64,000 bases of DNA from Methanoculleus bourgensis MS2. GTDB lineage: Archaea; Halobacteriota; Methanomicrobia; Methanomicrobiales; Methanoculleaceae. The notes under the pieces were generated by a model, which worked only from the letters and a program-made list of their open reading frames with translations, did no database searches and was not told where the DNA came from. Where the stretch lies: assembly GCF_000304355.2 (NCBI RefSeq), contig NC_018227.2:2542001-2606000 (forward strand), written 5' to 3'. This document shows, piece by piece, positions 45,177-53,979 of the stretch; position 1 is the first letter of the stretch; every line of letters starts with the position of its first letter. A program made the position numbers and the translations under genes.

Positions 45177-46120
45177 GGATGGATGATCCGCTTCTTTGTG
45201 TGCGCGGGCTGAAAGTCGGGTTTCCGACAGCCGATGGCGTGGTAAAGGCGTCTAATATCGTCGATCTCACGATCCGGGCAGGAGAGACCCTCGCCCTTCT
45301 CGGCGAGACGGGTTCGGGGAAGACCGTGCTCGGGATGGCGATCCTGCGCCTTCTCCAGCCGAACACCCGGATCGAGGGGGAGATCCTCTACCGCGGCAGA
45401 GACCTTCTTTCTCTTCCACAAGAGGAGATGCAGAAGGTTCGGGGGCGTGAGATCGCCGTTGTTCTCCAGAATTCAGGGACCTCACTCAACCCGGTCCTCA
45501 GGGTCGGCGACCAGATTGCTGAAGCGATCACCCTTCACCGCGGGCTGAAAGGGGCGGAGGCAGAGACGGCGGCCGTGGAGCTCCTCGACCAGGTCAGGAT
45601 AGCCGATCCTGCCAGGATGGCCCGGGAGTACCCTCATCGTTTCAGCGGCGGGATGCGCGAACGGGCTCTCATTGCTCTTGCCCTCGCCTGCAACCCGTCT
45701 TTCCTGATCGCGGACGAGCCGACGAGGGGCCTGGACGCCGTGACGAAACGCGAGATCCTCAACCTTTTTTCAGAGGTCAACCGGGGGCGCTCGGTCCTCT
45801 TCATCACCCACGACATCGAAGCCGCCGCGAGCCTCGCCGCGCGCGTTGCGGTGATGTATGCCGGGGAGATTATCGAGATCGGGCCGGTCGATGCGATCCT
45901 CTCCTCACCTGCGCATCCCTATACCCGGGGTCTCCTGGAGTCCCTGCCTGCAAGGGGCATGCGACCGATCCCGGGATCGGCTCCATCGTTGATCGCCCCG
46001 CCGCCCGGGTGCCGGTTCTTCCCCCGGTGCTCCTGTGCGGTCGGGCGGTGTGAAATAGAACATCCGGGGCTCGTAGAAGTCGGGCCCGCCCATTATGCAC
46101 GGTGCATGCTGTATGATTGA
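45173..46120 (+). CDS. ABC transporter ATP-binding protein, DppD/NikD type
   Basis: A 315-residue ATPase. Walker A is GETGSGKTVLG, the signature is FSGGMRERA, Walker B is FLIADEPTRG (Gly replaces the usual Thr after RG-L; reads ADEPTRGLD) and the H-loop is FITHD. The C-terminal oligopeptide extension with a Cys cluster (CRFFPRCSCAVGRCEIEHPG) is typical of this subfamily and may bind an iron-sulphur cluster. It heterodimerises with the next gene product. Confidence 0.92.
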   Translation: MRMDDPLLCVRGLKVGFPTADGVVKASNIVDLTIRAGETLALLGETGSGKTVLGMAILRLLQPNTRIEGEILYRGRDLLSLPQEEMQKVRGREIAVVLQNSGTSLNPVLRVGDQIAEAITLHRGLKGAEAETAAVELLDQVRIADPARMAREYPHRFSGGMRERALIALALACNPSFLIADEPTRGLDAVTKREILNLFSEVNRGRSVLFITHDIEAAASLAARVAVMYAGEIIEIGPVDAILSSPAHPYTRGLLESLPARGMRPIPGSAPSLIAPPPGCRFFPRCSCAVGRCEIEHPGLVEVGPAHYARCMLYD

Positions 46121-46973
46121 CGTTTGTGACCTGAAGACCTATTATTCGACGGGTTTCCTCCACCGGACCTCGGTCCGGGCGGTTGACGGGGTATCGTTCG
46201 GGATCGAAAAGGGCGAGACGCTCGGGCTCGTCGGTGAGAGCGGGTGCGGGAAGACAACGCTTGGTCGTTCTCTCCTCCGCCTCATCGAACCTACCAGCGG
46301 CCGCGTCATCTTCGACGGCACCGATATCATGGCTCTTTCTCGAAGGGATCTTCGACGATTCAGGCCGCGGATGCAGATGATCTTCCAGGATGCCTATGCC
46401 TCGCTCAACCCGAGGATGCGCATCCGTGAGAGTATTGCCGAGCCACTCAGGATTCACGGGCTCGAAAACCGTGCAGGTATCGGCCGCCGGGTGAGAGACC
46501 TGATCGAGATGGTGGGGCTCAATGAGGAACACCTAAACCGCAGGCCGTACGAACTCTCCGGAGGGCAGAATCAGCGGGTGGTCCTGGCCCGCGTTCTTGC
46601 CATGGAACCCGAATTCATCGTGGCCGACGAACCCACGGCGGGCCTTGATGTCTCGGTCCAGGCCCAGATCCTCACGCTCTTCCGCGATCTGGGCCGGGAC
46701 TATCATACGGCCTGCCTCTACATCTCCCACGACCTCGGGGTCGTCAGGGCGATGAGCGACCGGGTTGCCATCATGCTGAAGGGAAGAATTGTCGAGCTCG
46801 GACCGACTACGGATGTCCTTGATCACCCCTGCCACTCGTATACACGCCGGCTCGTCGCCGCACCGGGCGCCGACAGAGGGTTTTCCCGGCCTGCGCCGTG
46901 TCCGGCCCCTTCCGGGTCGCCGGCCATGGTTGAGGTGCAGTCAGGCCACTGGGTGGAGGCGGCGGCATGGTGA
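46113..46973 (+). CDS. ABC transporter ATP-binding protein, DppF/NikE type
   Basis: A 286-residue ATPase. Walker A is GESGCGKTTLG, the Q-loop is MIFQDAYASLNPRM, the signature is LSGGQNQRV, Walker B is FIVADEPTAGLD and the H-loop is ISHD. The ATG at 46113 overlaps the previous stop by 8 bases; an ATG 18 bases earlier is in frame but less likely. It is the last gene of the transporter operon. Confidence 0.92.
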   Translation: MIDVCDLKTYYSTGFLHRTSVRAVDGVSFGIEKGETLGLVGESGCGKTTLGRSLLRLIEPTSGRVIFDGTDIMALSRRDLRRFRPRMQMIFQDAYASLNPRMRIRESIAEPLRIHGLENRAGIGRRVRDLIEMVGLNEEHLNRRPYELSGGQNQRVVLARVLAMEPEFIVADEPTAGLDVSVQAQILTLFRDLGRDYHTACLYISHDLGVVRAMSDRVAIMLKGRIVELGPTTDVLDHPCHSYTRRLVAAPGADRGFSRPAPCPAPSGSPAMVEVQSGHWVEAAAW

Positions 46974-47228
46974 ACGTTCGCGGGGTATCTGTCGGCCGGC
47001 AACCGCCATTGTATATCCTCTCAGGTGAGCGTGAGGTGGAGGTGCCCGTCTCTCAAAGCCTGTTGCAGCCGGTCCGGTCCCGCCCGTCGGGGGCGGCAGG
47101 GAAGTACTGGTTCGGCAGGTTCCGGCATGGTCGATGAGAAGGCGGGGCATGCCGGTGGTCCAGGGTTTGGTGGAGACCGGCGTGCCTGCCGCCGGAATCC
47201 GGAAAAAAGGACCAAACCTCCCCGGCAC

Positions 47229-48593
47229 TCAGTTCTTGAAACTATGAATCGGTGCGGGAATCCGTCCGCCGCGGTTTATGAAGTCAGCGCAGCCGAACCT
47301 GTTTATCCTCTGGACCGGTGCATGCCCGAGCAGCCCGCCGAACTCGACGGTGTCGCCGACATCCTTACCTATCACCGGGATCAGCCGGACAGCGGTCGTC
47401 TTCTGGTTGATCATCCCGATTGCGGCCTCATCCGCGATGATACCGGATATTGTCGAGGCGGGTGTGTCGCCCGGAATTGCGATCATATCGAGGCCGACTG
47501 AGCATACGCAGGTCATCGCCTCGAGTTTTTCGAGCGTGAGGGCGCCGCGGTTCACCGCATCGATCATCCCCTGGTCCTCGCTGACCGGGATGAATGCACC
47601 CGAAAGTCCGCCGACAAAGGAACTCGCCATAATCCCTCCCTTCTTCACCTGGTCGTTTAAGAGAGCAAGAGCGGCCGTCGTCCCTGGTGCACCGGCTGAC
47701 TCGAGCCCCATCTCCTCGAGGATCCCGGCGACACTGTCTCCGACGGAGGGTGTGGGGGCAAGAGAGAGGTCCACGATCCCGAACGGGATCCCGAGTCTCT
47801 CCGATGCCTCCTGGGCGACGAGCTGCCCTGCGCGGGTGACCTTGAAGGCCGTCCTCTTGACCGTCTCGCAGAGAACCTCGAAGTTCTCTCCCCGGACACC
47901 CTCGAGTGCATGCTTGATGACCCCCGGGCCGCTTACGCCCACGTTGATGACCGCATCAGCCTCGGAGACACCGTGAAACGCCCCGGCCATGAACGGGTTG
48001 TCGTCAGGGGCGTTGCAGAGGACGACCAGTTTCGCACAGCCAAGGGAGTTATGCTCCTTCGTCGCCTCGGCAGTCTCCCGTACAACCTCTCCCATCAGTT
48101 TTACGGCATCCATGTTGATCCCGGTCTTCGTCGAGCCGACGTTTACCGAACTGCAGACCCTCTCGGTCGAGGCGAGAGCTGCCGGGATTGAGCGGATGAG
48201 AGCTTCATCGGTCGGGGTCATTCCCTTTGAGACGATGGCCGAGTATCCACCGAGGAAGTTGACCCCCGTATCCCGTGCGGCCCGATCAAGTGTCTGTGCA
48301 ACCTCTACATAATCCTCCGGGGACCTGCAGGCGCACCCGCCGACAAGTGCGATGGGGGTTACGGATATTCTCGTGTTTACAATCGGAATCCCGTACTCGA
48401 GCTCAATCTCCCTCCCGGTTGAGACGAGGTCCTTTGCCAGCCGGGTGATTTTATCGTATATCTTCCTGTTTAAGGCATCGAGATCGGAGTCGCAGCAGTC
48501 AAGAAGGCTGATGCCGAGCGTGATAGTCCTCACATCGAGCCTCTCCTGCTCGATCATCTTGTTCGTCTCGTTTACCTCGAAGATAGTGACCAT
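47229..48593 (-). CDS. UPF0210 (DUF711, PFL-like) protein
   Basis: A 454-residue protein of the UPF0210 family, distantly related to glycyl-radical-enzyme folds. Blocks include [25 protein letters not shown] followed by a Cys pair, [33 protein letters not shown] and [19 protein letters not shown]. Its biochemical role is unknown to me. It follows a small ACT-domain gene by 9 bases, a pairing found across bacteria and archaea, which suggests ligand-controlled activity. Confidence 0.85.
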   Translation of the reverse strand: MVTIFEVNETNKMIEQERLDVRTITLGISLLDCCDSDLDALNRKIYDKITRLAKDLVSTGREIELEYGIPIVNTRISVTPIALVGGCACRSPEDYVEVAQTLDRAARDTGVNFLGGYSAIVSKGMTPTDEALIRSIPAALASTERVCSSVNVGSTKTGINMDAVKLMGEVVRETAEATKEHNSLGCAKLVVLCNAPDDNPFMAGAFHGVSEADAVINVGVSGPGVIKHALEGVRGENFEVLCETVKRTAFKVTRAGQLVAQEASERLGIPFGIVDLSLAPTPSVGDSVAGILEEMGLESAGAPGTTAALALLNDQVKKGGIMASSFVGGLSGAFIPVSEDQGMIDAVNRGALTLEKLEAMTCVCSVGLDMIAIPGDTPASTISGIIADEAAIGMINQKTTAVRLIPVIGKDVGDTVEFGGLLGHAPVQRINRFGCADFINRGGRIPAPIHSFKN

Positions 48594-48602
48594 GACAATA
48601 CC

Positions 48603-48875
48603 TCAGATACGGTGCATTTTTGTAAAGATATCTTCCCGCTGGCACCGGATCTTAACGCCGATCTCATCGCCAAGGTCTTCAAGTTCGGTCACCATCCCGG
48701 CATAGGGTTTTGAAGATCCGCTGGTATCGACGATCATCATCATGTTGAAGTAGCCCTGCACGATCGTCTGCGAGATATCCTCGACGTTGACCCGGTTATC
48801 GGCAAGATACGTGCATATCTTCGCGATAATCCCCACTGCATCCTTCCCGACGACGGTAATGATTGTCTTGCTCAT
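48603..48875 (-). CDS. ACT-domain regulatory protein (UPF0237)
   Basis: A 90-residue ACT domain of the UPF0237/GcvR-like type: ITVVGKDAVGIIAKICTYLAD, VNVEDISQTIVQGYFNMMMI and a C-terminal helix-strand. ACT domains bind amino acids or related small molecules. It is directly upstream of the UPF0210 gene and should be co-transcribed. The start is preceded by GGGAAGAGAGC. Confidence 0.87.
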   Translation of the reverse strand: MSKTIITVVGKDAVGIIAKICTYLADNRVNVEDISQTIVQGYFNMMMIVDTSGSSKPYAGMVTELEDLGDEIGVKIRCQREDIFTKMHRI

Positions 48876-49284
48876 GCTCTCTTCCCGTTCTTGTGCTGGT
48901 TATTGATTGGATGTGCCGGTGATTCAAGGTTTGCCGGGGAGCATCGTCGTGAGGCCGTTCACCCGCAGATCCCTGACCGCGGAGTGGTGTTATCCGGCTT
49001 CTTCCGGTGCCCGCTGGGCCCGCCCGAAGACGATCGCGAGAAGGAGGAAGACGGCCCGGGCCGCCGTTCTTCTGAACAGGCGATGGTGCCGGGCGAAACG
49101 TTCATGCACCATAATTCAATCCCTCTGCGACTGCAGTCGTGGGGGATCGGGTGCCCTGTAGGAGGGCCTGCCTGTTCTGCGTAGCGGCGCTCGTACGTGA
49201 GGGCAGGTCCGTGTAAGTCAACTCGCGCTGACTTAGAAGAGGGGTGTCGGTGCTATGTCAACATAGGTTGACGTAGCCTTCCCT
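48876..49284. other. Gene-free spacer with three hairpin-like repeats
   Basis: A 400-base gap. Near 49112-49160 AATTC-AATCCCTCTG-CGACTGCAGTCG-TGGGGGAT resembles an IS605/IS1341 right-end hairpin. Perfect arms TAAGTCA (49214-49220) and TGACTTA (49229-49235) follow. Then CTATGTCAAC (49253-49262) and GTTGACGTAG (49267-49276) form a third inverted repeat just before the next gene. No coding frame is convincing. Confidence 0.5.
49253..49276. promoter_or_regulatory. Inverted repeat directly before immunity-like gene
   Basis: Ten-base arms with a single mismatch and a 4-base loop, ending 9 bases before the GTG at 49285. The GTCAAC half-site also occurs at 49217-49222. It may be an operator or a transcript hairpin. 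Confidence 0.45.
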
Positions 49285-49815
49285 GTGGTATCTCAAAATA
49301 CTGGAGGCTCATACTATCTGCTCGTGAAGAAGTACAGCAGAGAGGACCAGATGGCGATGGCAACCTGGGCCGCGGACTGCGCCGAGCGGGTGCTTCCGCT
49401 CTTTGAGGGGGCATATCCGGAGGACGACCGGCCGTGCAACGCGATCGAAACATGCCGGACGTGGGTCCGTACGGGCGTATTTACAATGGCCGGGATCCGC
49501 GGGTCATCCCTCGGCGCCCATGCCGCCGCCCGCGATGCGAAAGAGAATGACGCGGCCTGTTTTGCGGCGCGAGCCGCGGGCCAGGCGGTGGCGACCGCAC
49601 ACGTCCCCCAGCACGCCTACGGGGCGGCTTATTATGCCCTCAAAGCCGTCGCGGCGGCGGACCCGGCGAATGCCGGGGTTACTGTTGCTGCGGAATGGGA
49701 TTGGCAGGCAGGAAGGCTTCCGGAGGGGCTGAGGGAGGAGATCATGAGTAGAATTGTTGTTCAGGAGCGTGGGAGCAGGGTTTCTGTTAAACTGAGGAAG
49801 GGGGAGGGATTTTGA
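49285..49815 (+). CDS. Imm5-like putative immunity protein
   Basis: A 176-residue helical protein resembling the putative immunity family Imm5-like (RefSeq putative immunity protein). Recognisable blocks are AMATWAADCAERVLPLFEGAYPEDDRP (broken here at the Cys), AHAAARDAKENDAACFAARAAGQAVATAH and HAYGAAYYALKA. Such proteins are named for occurrence near polymorphic toxins, but homologues also stand alone. No toxin is adjacent. The start is GTG at 49285; another GTG at 49324 is in frame and closer to where similarity begins. Confidence 0.6.
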   Translation: MVSQNTGGSYYLLVKKYSREDQMAMATWAADCAERVLPLFEGAYPEDDRPCNAIETCRTWVRTGVFTMAGIRGSSLGAHAAARDAKENDAACFAARAAGQAVATAHVPQHAYGAAYYALKAVAAADPANAGVTVAAEWDWQAGRLPEGLREEIMSRIVVQERGSRVSVKLRKGEGF

Positions 49816-50131
49816 GGATTTCATTTCCGTTTGTTGTGATATAGGGGCTGTTTTGCTATGGTGAGGTCGTGAGGGGAACAGTATAGGGACGATGGTTCTC
49901 TTCACCGGTATACGACCCTAGTATCTCGTAGTAGGGAGTGTCTTTCTGCCTTATGGGCGTGTCCTGAGGATAGAAATATGTGAATTGGTGGATATTGAAG
50001 GCGAATGTGACAATATTTGATCTGGAGCGGTTACAGCACCCAACTAGAGTAAAGTAACAGGTTTAGTATTGATGAGAACTATTTGAATTGTACTCTCATG
50101 AGCGTTTAAACCTCTATTTGAATGTATTTTT
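49816..50131. other. AT-rich spacer at left edge of the island
   Basis: About 315 bases. GC falls sharply here and stays low to about 53.7 kb. No gene or clear repeat is seen. Confidence 0.4.
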
Positions 50132-50548
50132 CTAGGGTCCCTTTACTGGATTTAATTGGCATTTTAAAGCGGAATCATCTATATATTGAAACGATTGCGG
50201 TGCAACAAAGTTCGAGCTAAATTTTTTGGGATCGATAGGCTCTTCAAACAATTCGAAATTGGTTATTTCTATTGCATATCCTTTTTCTTTTCCAGAGAAG
50301 TACATGTCGAAGTCCTTCTTAGTTAGTCCAGAATACTCATGCAATTGCTTCCAGAGGTTCTCTGGGTGGTCATCAAGGATTCTCCCGATCCTAAATTTGC
50401 CGATAATTTTCTTCACAGGAGATGTTGAATAAATGTAGACCTCAGAAACCGACCGATCTTTGAATATTACCTTGCGAAATTCGTATCTCTTTGTTCCATT
50501 GATAACTTTCTGAACGTGTCTTGGCTTAATGGACAGTATAACTCTCAT
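50132..50548 (-). CDS. ASCH-domain protein
   Basis: A 138-residue single ASCH domain (PUA-like fold that binds RNA or modified nucleotides). Family marks are SIKPRHVQKVINGTKRYEFRK at the N-terminus (one base-binding loop), VYIYSTSPVKKIIGKFRIG and the conserved later region GYAIEITNFELFEEPIDP. Its start overlaps the stop of the PIN-GNAT fusion by 23 bases, so the two are translationally coupled and probably work together. Codon use is AT-rich compared with the chromosome, pointing to transfer. Confidence 0.82.
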   Translation of the reverse strand: MRVILSIKPRHVQKVINGTKRYEFRKVIFKDRSVSEVYIYSTSPVKKIIGKFRIGRILDDHPENLWKQLHEYSGLTKKDFDMYFSGKEKGYAIEITNFELFEEPIDPKKFSSNFVAPQSFQYIDDSALKCQLNPVKGP

Positions 50549-52043
50549 TTATTCCACCTTGCTGCTTTACCCATCTGTACTCCGTATTATCGATTTCGGT
50601 GATTGATTGTGGTGCCCATGAGAGAACGTTAGCACTTCTTAGTTCATTGATTGTTACACAGTGTGGCAGATGGAAATGATGCCTAAATAGAATGATAGTC
50701 AGCGGCTTATTAGATCTTTCTATTGCGTCGCGGGAGTAAACACTTCTTTTTCCTATTATTCGAATGATATCATCGGGGTCTGAAGTGTCCAAGAAGAAAT
50801 TATCAACGACACCTATTGAGGTTATTGCCTTCATATCAGCTGATCGGTAAAATAAAATGATATCTCCGGGCTCTATCTTTTTGATCCGGCTGTGAGTCAA
50901 GTAAGCCTTTCGAATGGTATTCCCTTCTATACCAAACTCTCCAGAGTGTTCGTAGATTTTTGTTTGCCTTCCTCTTGGGAAATCGGTGAAAAGTAGGTCG
51001 TGAAACGCTGGTCGAATGGGAATAATAAATTTTCTTATCGAATCCCCGTCGTAAAAACTTGGGTAATACAACTGTGATATCTGAACTGGCAAAAGAGAGG
51101 AGACATCGTGTCCTCGGGCACAGAGACTTTTCACGTAAACATCTTCCTGCCTATTTTCATGCTGGAGAATGCTTGATTTACGAAAGCCATATTCTGATAC
51201 CAGATCGATAAGGCGGTCCCCTTTGGGCTGAGTGAAGTGGGTGAGATAGATCTCGGTAATATTATTTTTTAGTGCGATATCTATTGAGACTTTTAAGAGT
51301 AATTCACCGATCTTATACCCCACATGTTCAACCTTCATCGTTGCAATTTTCAGTCTTTTCTTTTTTGGGAGGCGAGGAATCGATGGAATAGGCTCATCTT
51401 CAATTTTATAGATGAGAATAGCCCCAAGGCTTCCATCGGTTCGTCTATGGACATAGCATTCTCTCCCCTCTTGAGCCTTTTCTATGAACCATTCATCGAA
51501 TCCAGGGTAGTCTACTCTCAACGAGTCGAAGATTGGATCCTGTGGATCCAGATTGTGCATATTATCTTTTACAAGCGCAGGAGGTGTAGGGCTGATCTCT
51601 CGCGAGGGTAGGCACCTGTTGAAATCATATAGTGCTTCGGAGATGAGGAATACACGTTCTCCAACTCCTATTGTGTGCGCCTTTTTGTGAATTTCTCTAT
51701 CTTCGGTGATGAAAAACTCAACTGCATTTTTGTATACAGCGTATAGGAGAGCATTATCGACGTCATCATGCGAATTTTTTGCAGGTCCAATGCTCTCACA
51801 AAATGAAGTATCATTATTAGGATTTGGTGGCCGCTCTAGGTGGGAGTATGCCTCGATTTTCGAGAGATTTACTTCTCTGCGTTTGATATTGGAGTCTCTT
51901 CGCAACTCGGAAACTGAGAGAGGGTGGATTACCAGTTCTGCTCGCAATTTGTTGAGTGTTTGGAGCAGTTTGGCTAACTCGCGTGAAAGAACATGATCTT
52001 GTTCACGATCGATGAAGATATTGGTATCAAGTAATATCCTCAT
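50526..52043 (-). CDS. PIN nuclease - GNAT - PUA-like fusion protein
   Basis: A 505-residue fusion. Residues 1-150 are a PIN ribonuclease domain with all four acidic residues: Asp6 (LLDTN), Glu46 (VSELRR), Asp96 (DVDNALLYAV) and Asp115 (TEDREI). Residues about 165-310 look like a GNAT acetyltransferase (IATMKVEHVGYKIGELLLKV, then the SEYGFRKS end). Residues about 320-490 look PUA/EVE-like (GDIILFYRSADMKAITSIGVVD). The design pairs RNA cleavage with acyl transfer and RNA or nucleotide recognition. A toxin or phage-defence role is inference. It heads a two-gene unit with the ASCH protein. Confidence 0.75.
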   Translation of the reverse strand: MRILLDTNIFIDREQDHVLSRELAKLLQTLNKLRAELVIHPLSVSELRRDSNIKRREVNLSKIEAYSHLERPPNPNNDTSFCESIGPAKNSHDDVDNALLYAVYKNAVEFFITEDREIHKKAHTIGVGERVFLISEALYDFNRCLPSREISPTPPALVKDNMHNLDPQDPIFDSLRVDYPGFDEWFIEKAQEGRECYVHRRTDGSLGAILIYKIEDEPIPSIPRLPKKKRLKIATMKVEHVGYKIGELLLKVSIDIALKNNITEIYLTHFTQPKGDRLIDLVSEYGFRKSSILQHENRQEDVYVKSLCARGHDVSSLLPVQISQLYYPSFYDGDSIRKFIIPIRPAFHDLLFTDFPRGRQTKIYEHSGEFGIEGNTIRKAYLTHSRIKKIEPGDIILFYRSADMKAITSIGVVDNFFLDTSDPDDIIRIIGKRSVYSRDAIERSNKPLTIILFRHHFHLPHCVTINELRSANVLSWAPQSITEIDNTEYRWVKQQGGINESYTVH

Positions 52044-52416
52044 CTGTCATCAACGAATGTTTACGAATTAGGCCATTAATAATCATTCTTCATCTGTTCG
52101 GGCGCCTTGAAACTGCTGAATTGATATTCTCGCTACCATATGTGCATATTTTATCGTATTTGATAGTGAACCCGTCTGTTCCGAGTCATCTAAAGCCACA
52201 AAGTAGGATCAAATGGGGCGCTCCCCTGATGAGAAAGATATAGGGAGCTCATGGAAAATTCACGTACTCTGCTCGGTGGTAATCCCCTTCTCCGGAGGTA
52301 TGCTCTACAGGTGCTCTTGGTCGCTCGGCGCCGAGATACCCCATCCCTCTTCTAGAGTGGTCTTCAATCGGAGGCAGACAACCACCTTCACTTCGGGGAG
52401 TGGCCCCTTTTTGGTC
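52044..52416. other. Spacer inside the island
   Basis: About 370 bases between two minus-strand genes. The first 150 bases are AT-rich, probably the promoter of the PIN fusion. No gene of its own is seen; plus-strand frames here are shadows. Confidence 0.45.
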
Positions 52417-52956
52417 TCAGTACAACTGACCTCCCTTCCAAAAGAATGGCTTATTGAAAGGCCTCTCGTACTTCTCCAACACGCTTGGATAGAGTGCATC
52501 GTATCGGATTTCGCTCAAAGGTATGTTGAACATAAATGGACCATCCTCCATTGTTCCATCATCAAGCTCGGCATATGCGTCAAGCTCTATAATTACGAAA
52601 ACAGGAACGTTCCTCTGCACAGAGAACTTTCGGTAGCGCTCTAATTGTCCGGGCTTAAATAACTCCAACATTCCCTTTTTATTAAACGAAGCAGGAGAGC
52701 GGTATTTGCACTCCACTGCAAAGGTACCGCCGCCAGGGCCATTGTACCTGAATATCAAATCCGGGTTCAGACTGCTCTCTACATATCTCTGCTGGTTGAC
52801 TTTTGCAGAGTGGGTTTTTTCCACCACTGTAAACCATTTTGTAGAGAAGAGCGACTCAACATGATCTTCAAAGCGCTTTCCGATGATATGGGGATCACTT
52901 GAGATGGTCTCATCAACCTTGTTCAGGAAATCACCCACTTTCCCAAAAAAACCCAT
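52417..52956 (-). CDS. PD-(D/E)XK nuclease-like protein
   Basis: A 179-residue protein with a restriction-endonuclease fold core: Glu30 in the first helix (GKRFEDHVESLF), Asp66 (LNPDLIF), then Glu82-Cys83-Lys84 in FAVECKYR, giving D-x15-ExK. This is the pattern of Mrr-like and type IV restriction or repair nucleases. The N-terminal helix (FGKVGDFLNKVDE) may mediate contacts. No helicase or methylase partner is present. AT-rich composition places it in the island. Confidence 0.72.
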   Translation of the reverse strand: MGFFGKVGDFLNKVDETISSDPHIIGKRFEDHVESLFSTKWFTVVEKTHSAKVNQQRYVESSLNPDLIFRYNGPGGGTFAVECKYRSPASFNKKGMLELFKPGQLERYRKFSVQRNVPVFVIIELDAYAELDDGTMEDGPFMFNIPLSEIRYDALYPSVLEKYERPFNKPFFWKGGQLY

Positions 52957-53173
52957 TATGCATCACTAAAATCATCCTTGGCTGACGAAAGTGATATATT
53001 TTTTCTTTTACTCTCGGATGAATCACAACCCATGTAATAAAAGCCATGTGGAAGCAGTTTATCAGCGAGTACAAGTTTGATACTTAGAGATTAACTCTCG
53101 AAGCGTTACATGGCAGGGATAGCGATGGGAGAGTTGAGCATACGGTTAATGGTATCAAGTGCGATGACTGATC
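52957..53173. other. Divergent spacer inside island
   Basis: About 215 bases between divergent nuclease genes. It is AT-rich, with TATA-like words (GATATATTTTTTC near 52992), and likely holds both promoters. Confidence 0.4.
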
Positions 53174-53719
53174 ATGGATCACATCACAGAGTACTTCTTT
53201 TGCAGCCCCGAGTTACTTCAAAATGTCGAAGAACTACAGGAGATCTATTCTTTGATTGAAGCAGTCGCATGGCAAGAGGAGTTTTCGATCGTTGTTGACG
53301 GACAGAAGTATAAGCATCAATCCGGATACAATAAGGCATTCTCCCAGCAATTTGCTCAAAGAGGGTGGATAAGTCAACCGAAACTCTGTGAGAATCCTAG
53401 GTTGATTGGCGACTTCCAGAAAAACAATGTTTTTGTTGAAATTCAGTTTGGTAATAGTGCAACCATTTACCGGGACTACTATAAATTTCACTATGGCCTG
53501 ACTCATGGCTTACTAGCGCTTGCGGTGCTTGTTGTTCCTGCAGATTCGAAAGTGTTCTTCCCCACTCGATATGCTAGCGTTTCCAACATGGCTGACTTTT
53601 ACCTGGCCGCTCGCTGCTTCAGGCTGCTACCCATTCCGGTGCCGATCGTATTGATAGGGTTACTGCCCGGAAGCGAGGGCTCGGCACCAGACCGTAAGTA
53701 TAACGCTAAAACCGAATGA
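53174..53719 (+). CDS. BglII/BstYI-type restriction endonuclease-like protein
   Basis: A 181-residue protein. Asp80 in LIGDFQKNN and Glu89-Ile-Gln91 in VFVEIQFGN reproduce the spacing of the BglII active site (Asp84, Glu93, Gln95), a rare variant in which Gln replaces the usual Lys. BglII cuts AGATCT and BstYI RGATCY. This protein is shorter than BglII (223) and BstYI (203). The usual companion methyltransferase is absent within this window, so it is either an orphan, silenced, or active on a sequence already protected in this host. Function is inferred. Confidence 0.68.
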   Translation: MDHITEYFFCSPELLQNVEELQEIYSLIEAVAWQEEFSIVVDGQKYKHQSGYNKAFSQQFAQRGWISQPKLCENPRLIGDFQKNNVFVEIQFGNSATIYRDYYKFHYGLTHGLLALAVLVVPADSKVFFPTRYASVSNMADFYLAARCFRLLPIPVPIVLIGLLPGSEGSAPDRKYNAKTE

Positions 53720-53979
53720 TCTTGTCAAGATTTAAACCCAAAATCCCCTCAGTATGAAGACTGAATCTACTCCTGTTTCAAAAGAGTTCATATGTGCTGT
53801 AAACACACTGGCATGGTTGAATGAAAAACCTTTGAGTAAATTCTCATTAAGAGTTGTAGTTGCCGGTGGAGCAATACCGACTCCTTTGGGGGATTGTATG
53901 ACCCATGCCTCGACCAGGAGTGATCGTGGCGACCAAACCCTCGCATCCATCTCGTAGTCGCCTTCATCTGCGCCGGCTC
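53720..53979. other. Spacer at right edge of island
   Basis: About 260 bases in which GC returns to the chromosomal level. Small frames on both strands show no family signal. Confidence 0.4.

Noticed and set aside
52213-52644. A 143-codon plus-strand frame in the island
   Set aside because: Its second half lies opposite the PD-(D/E)XK gene and the first half has neither a ribosome site nor a recognisable domain.
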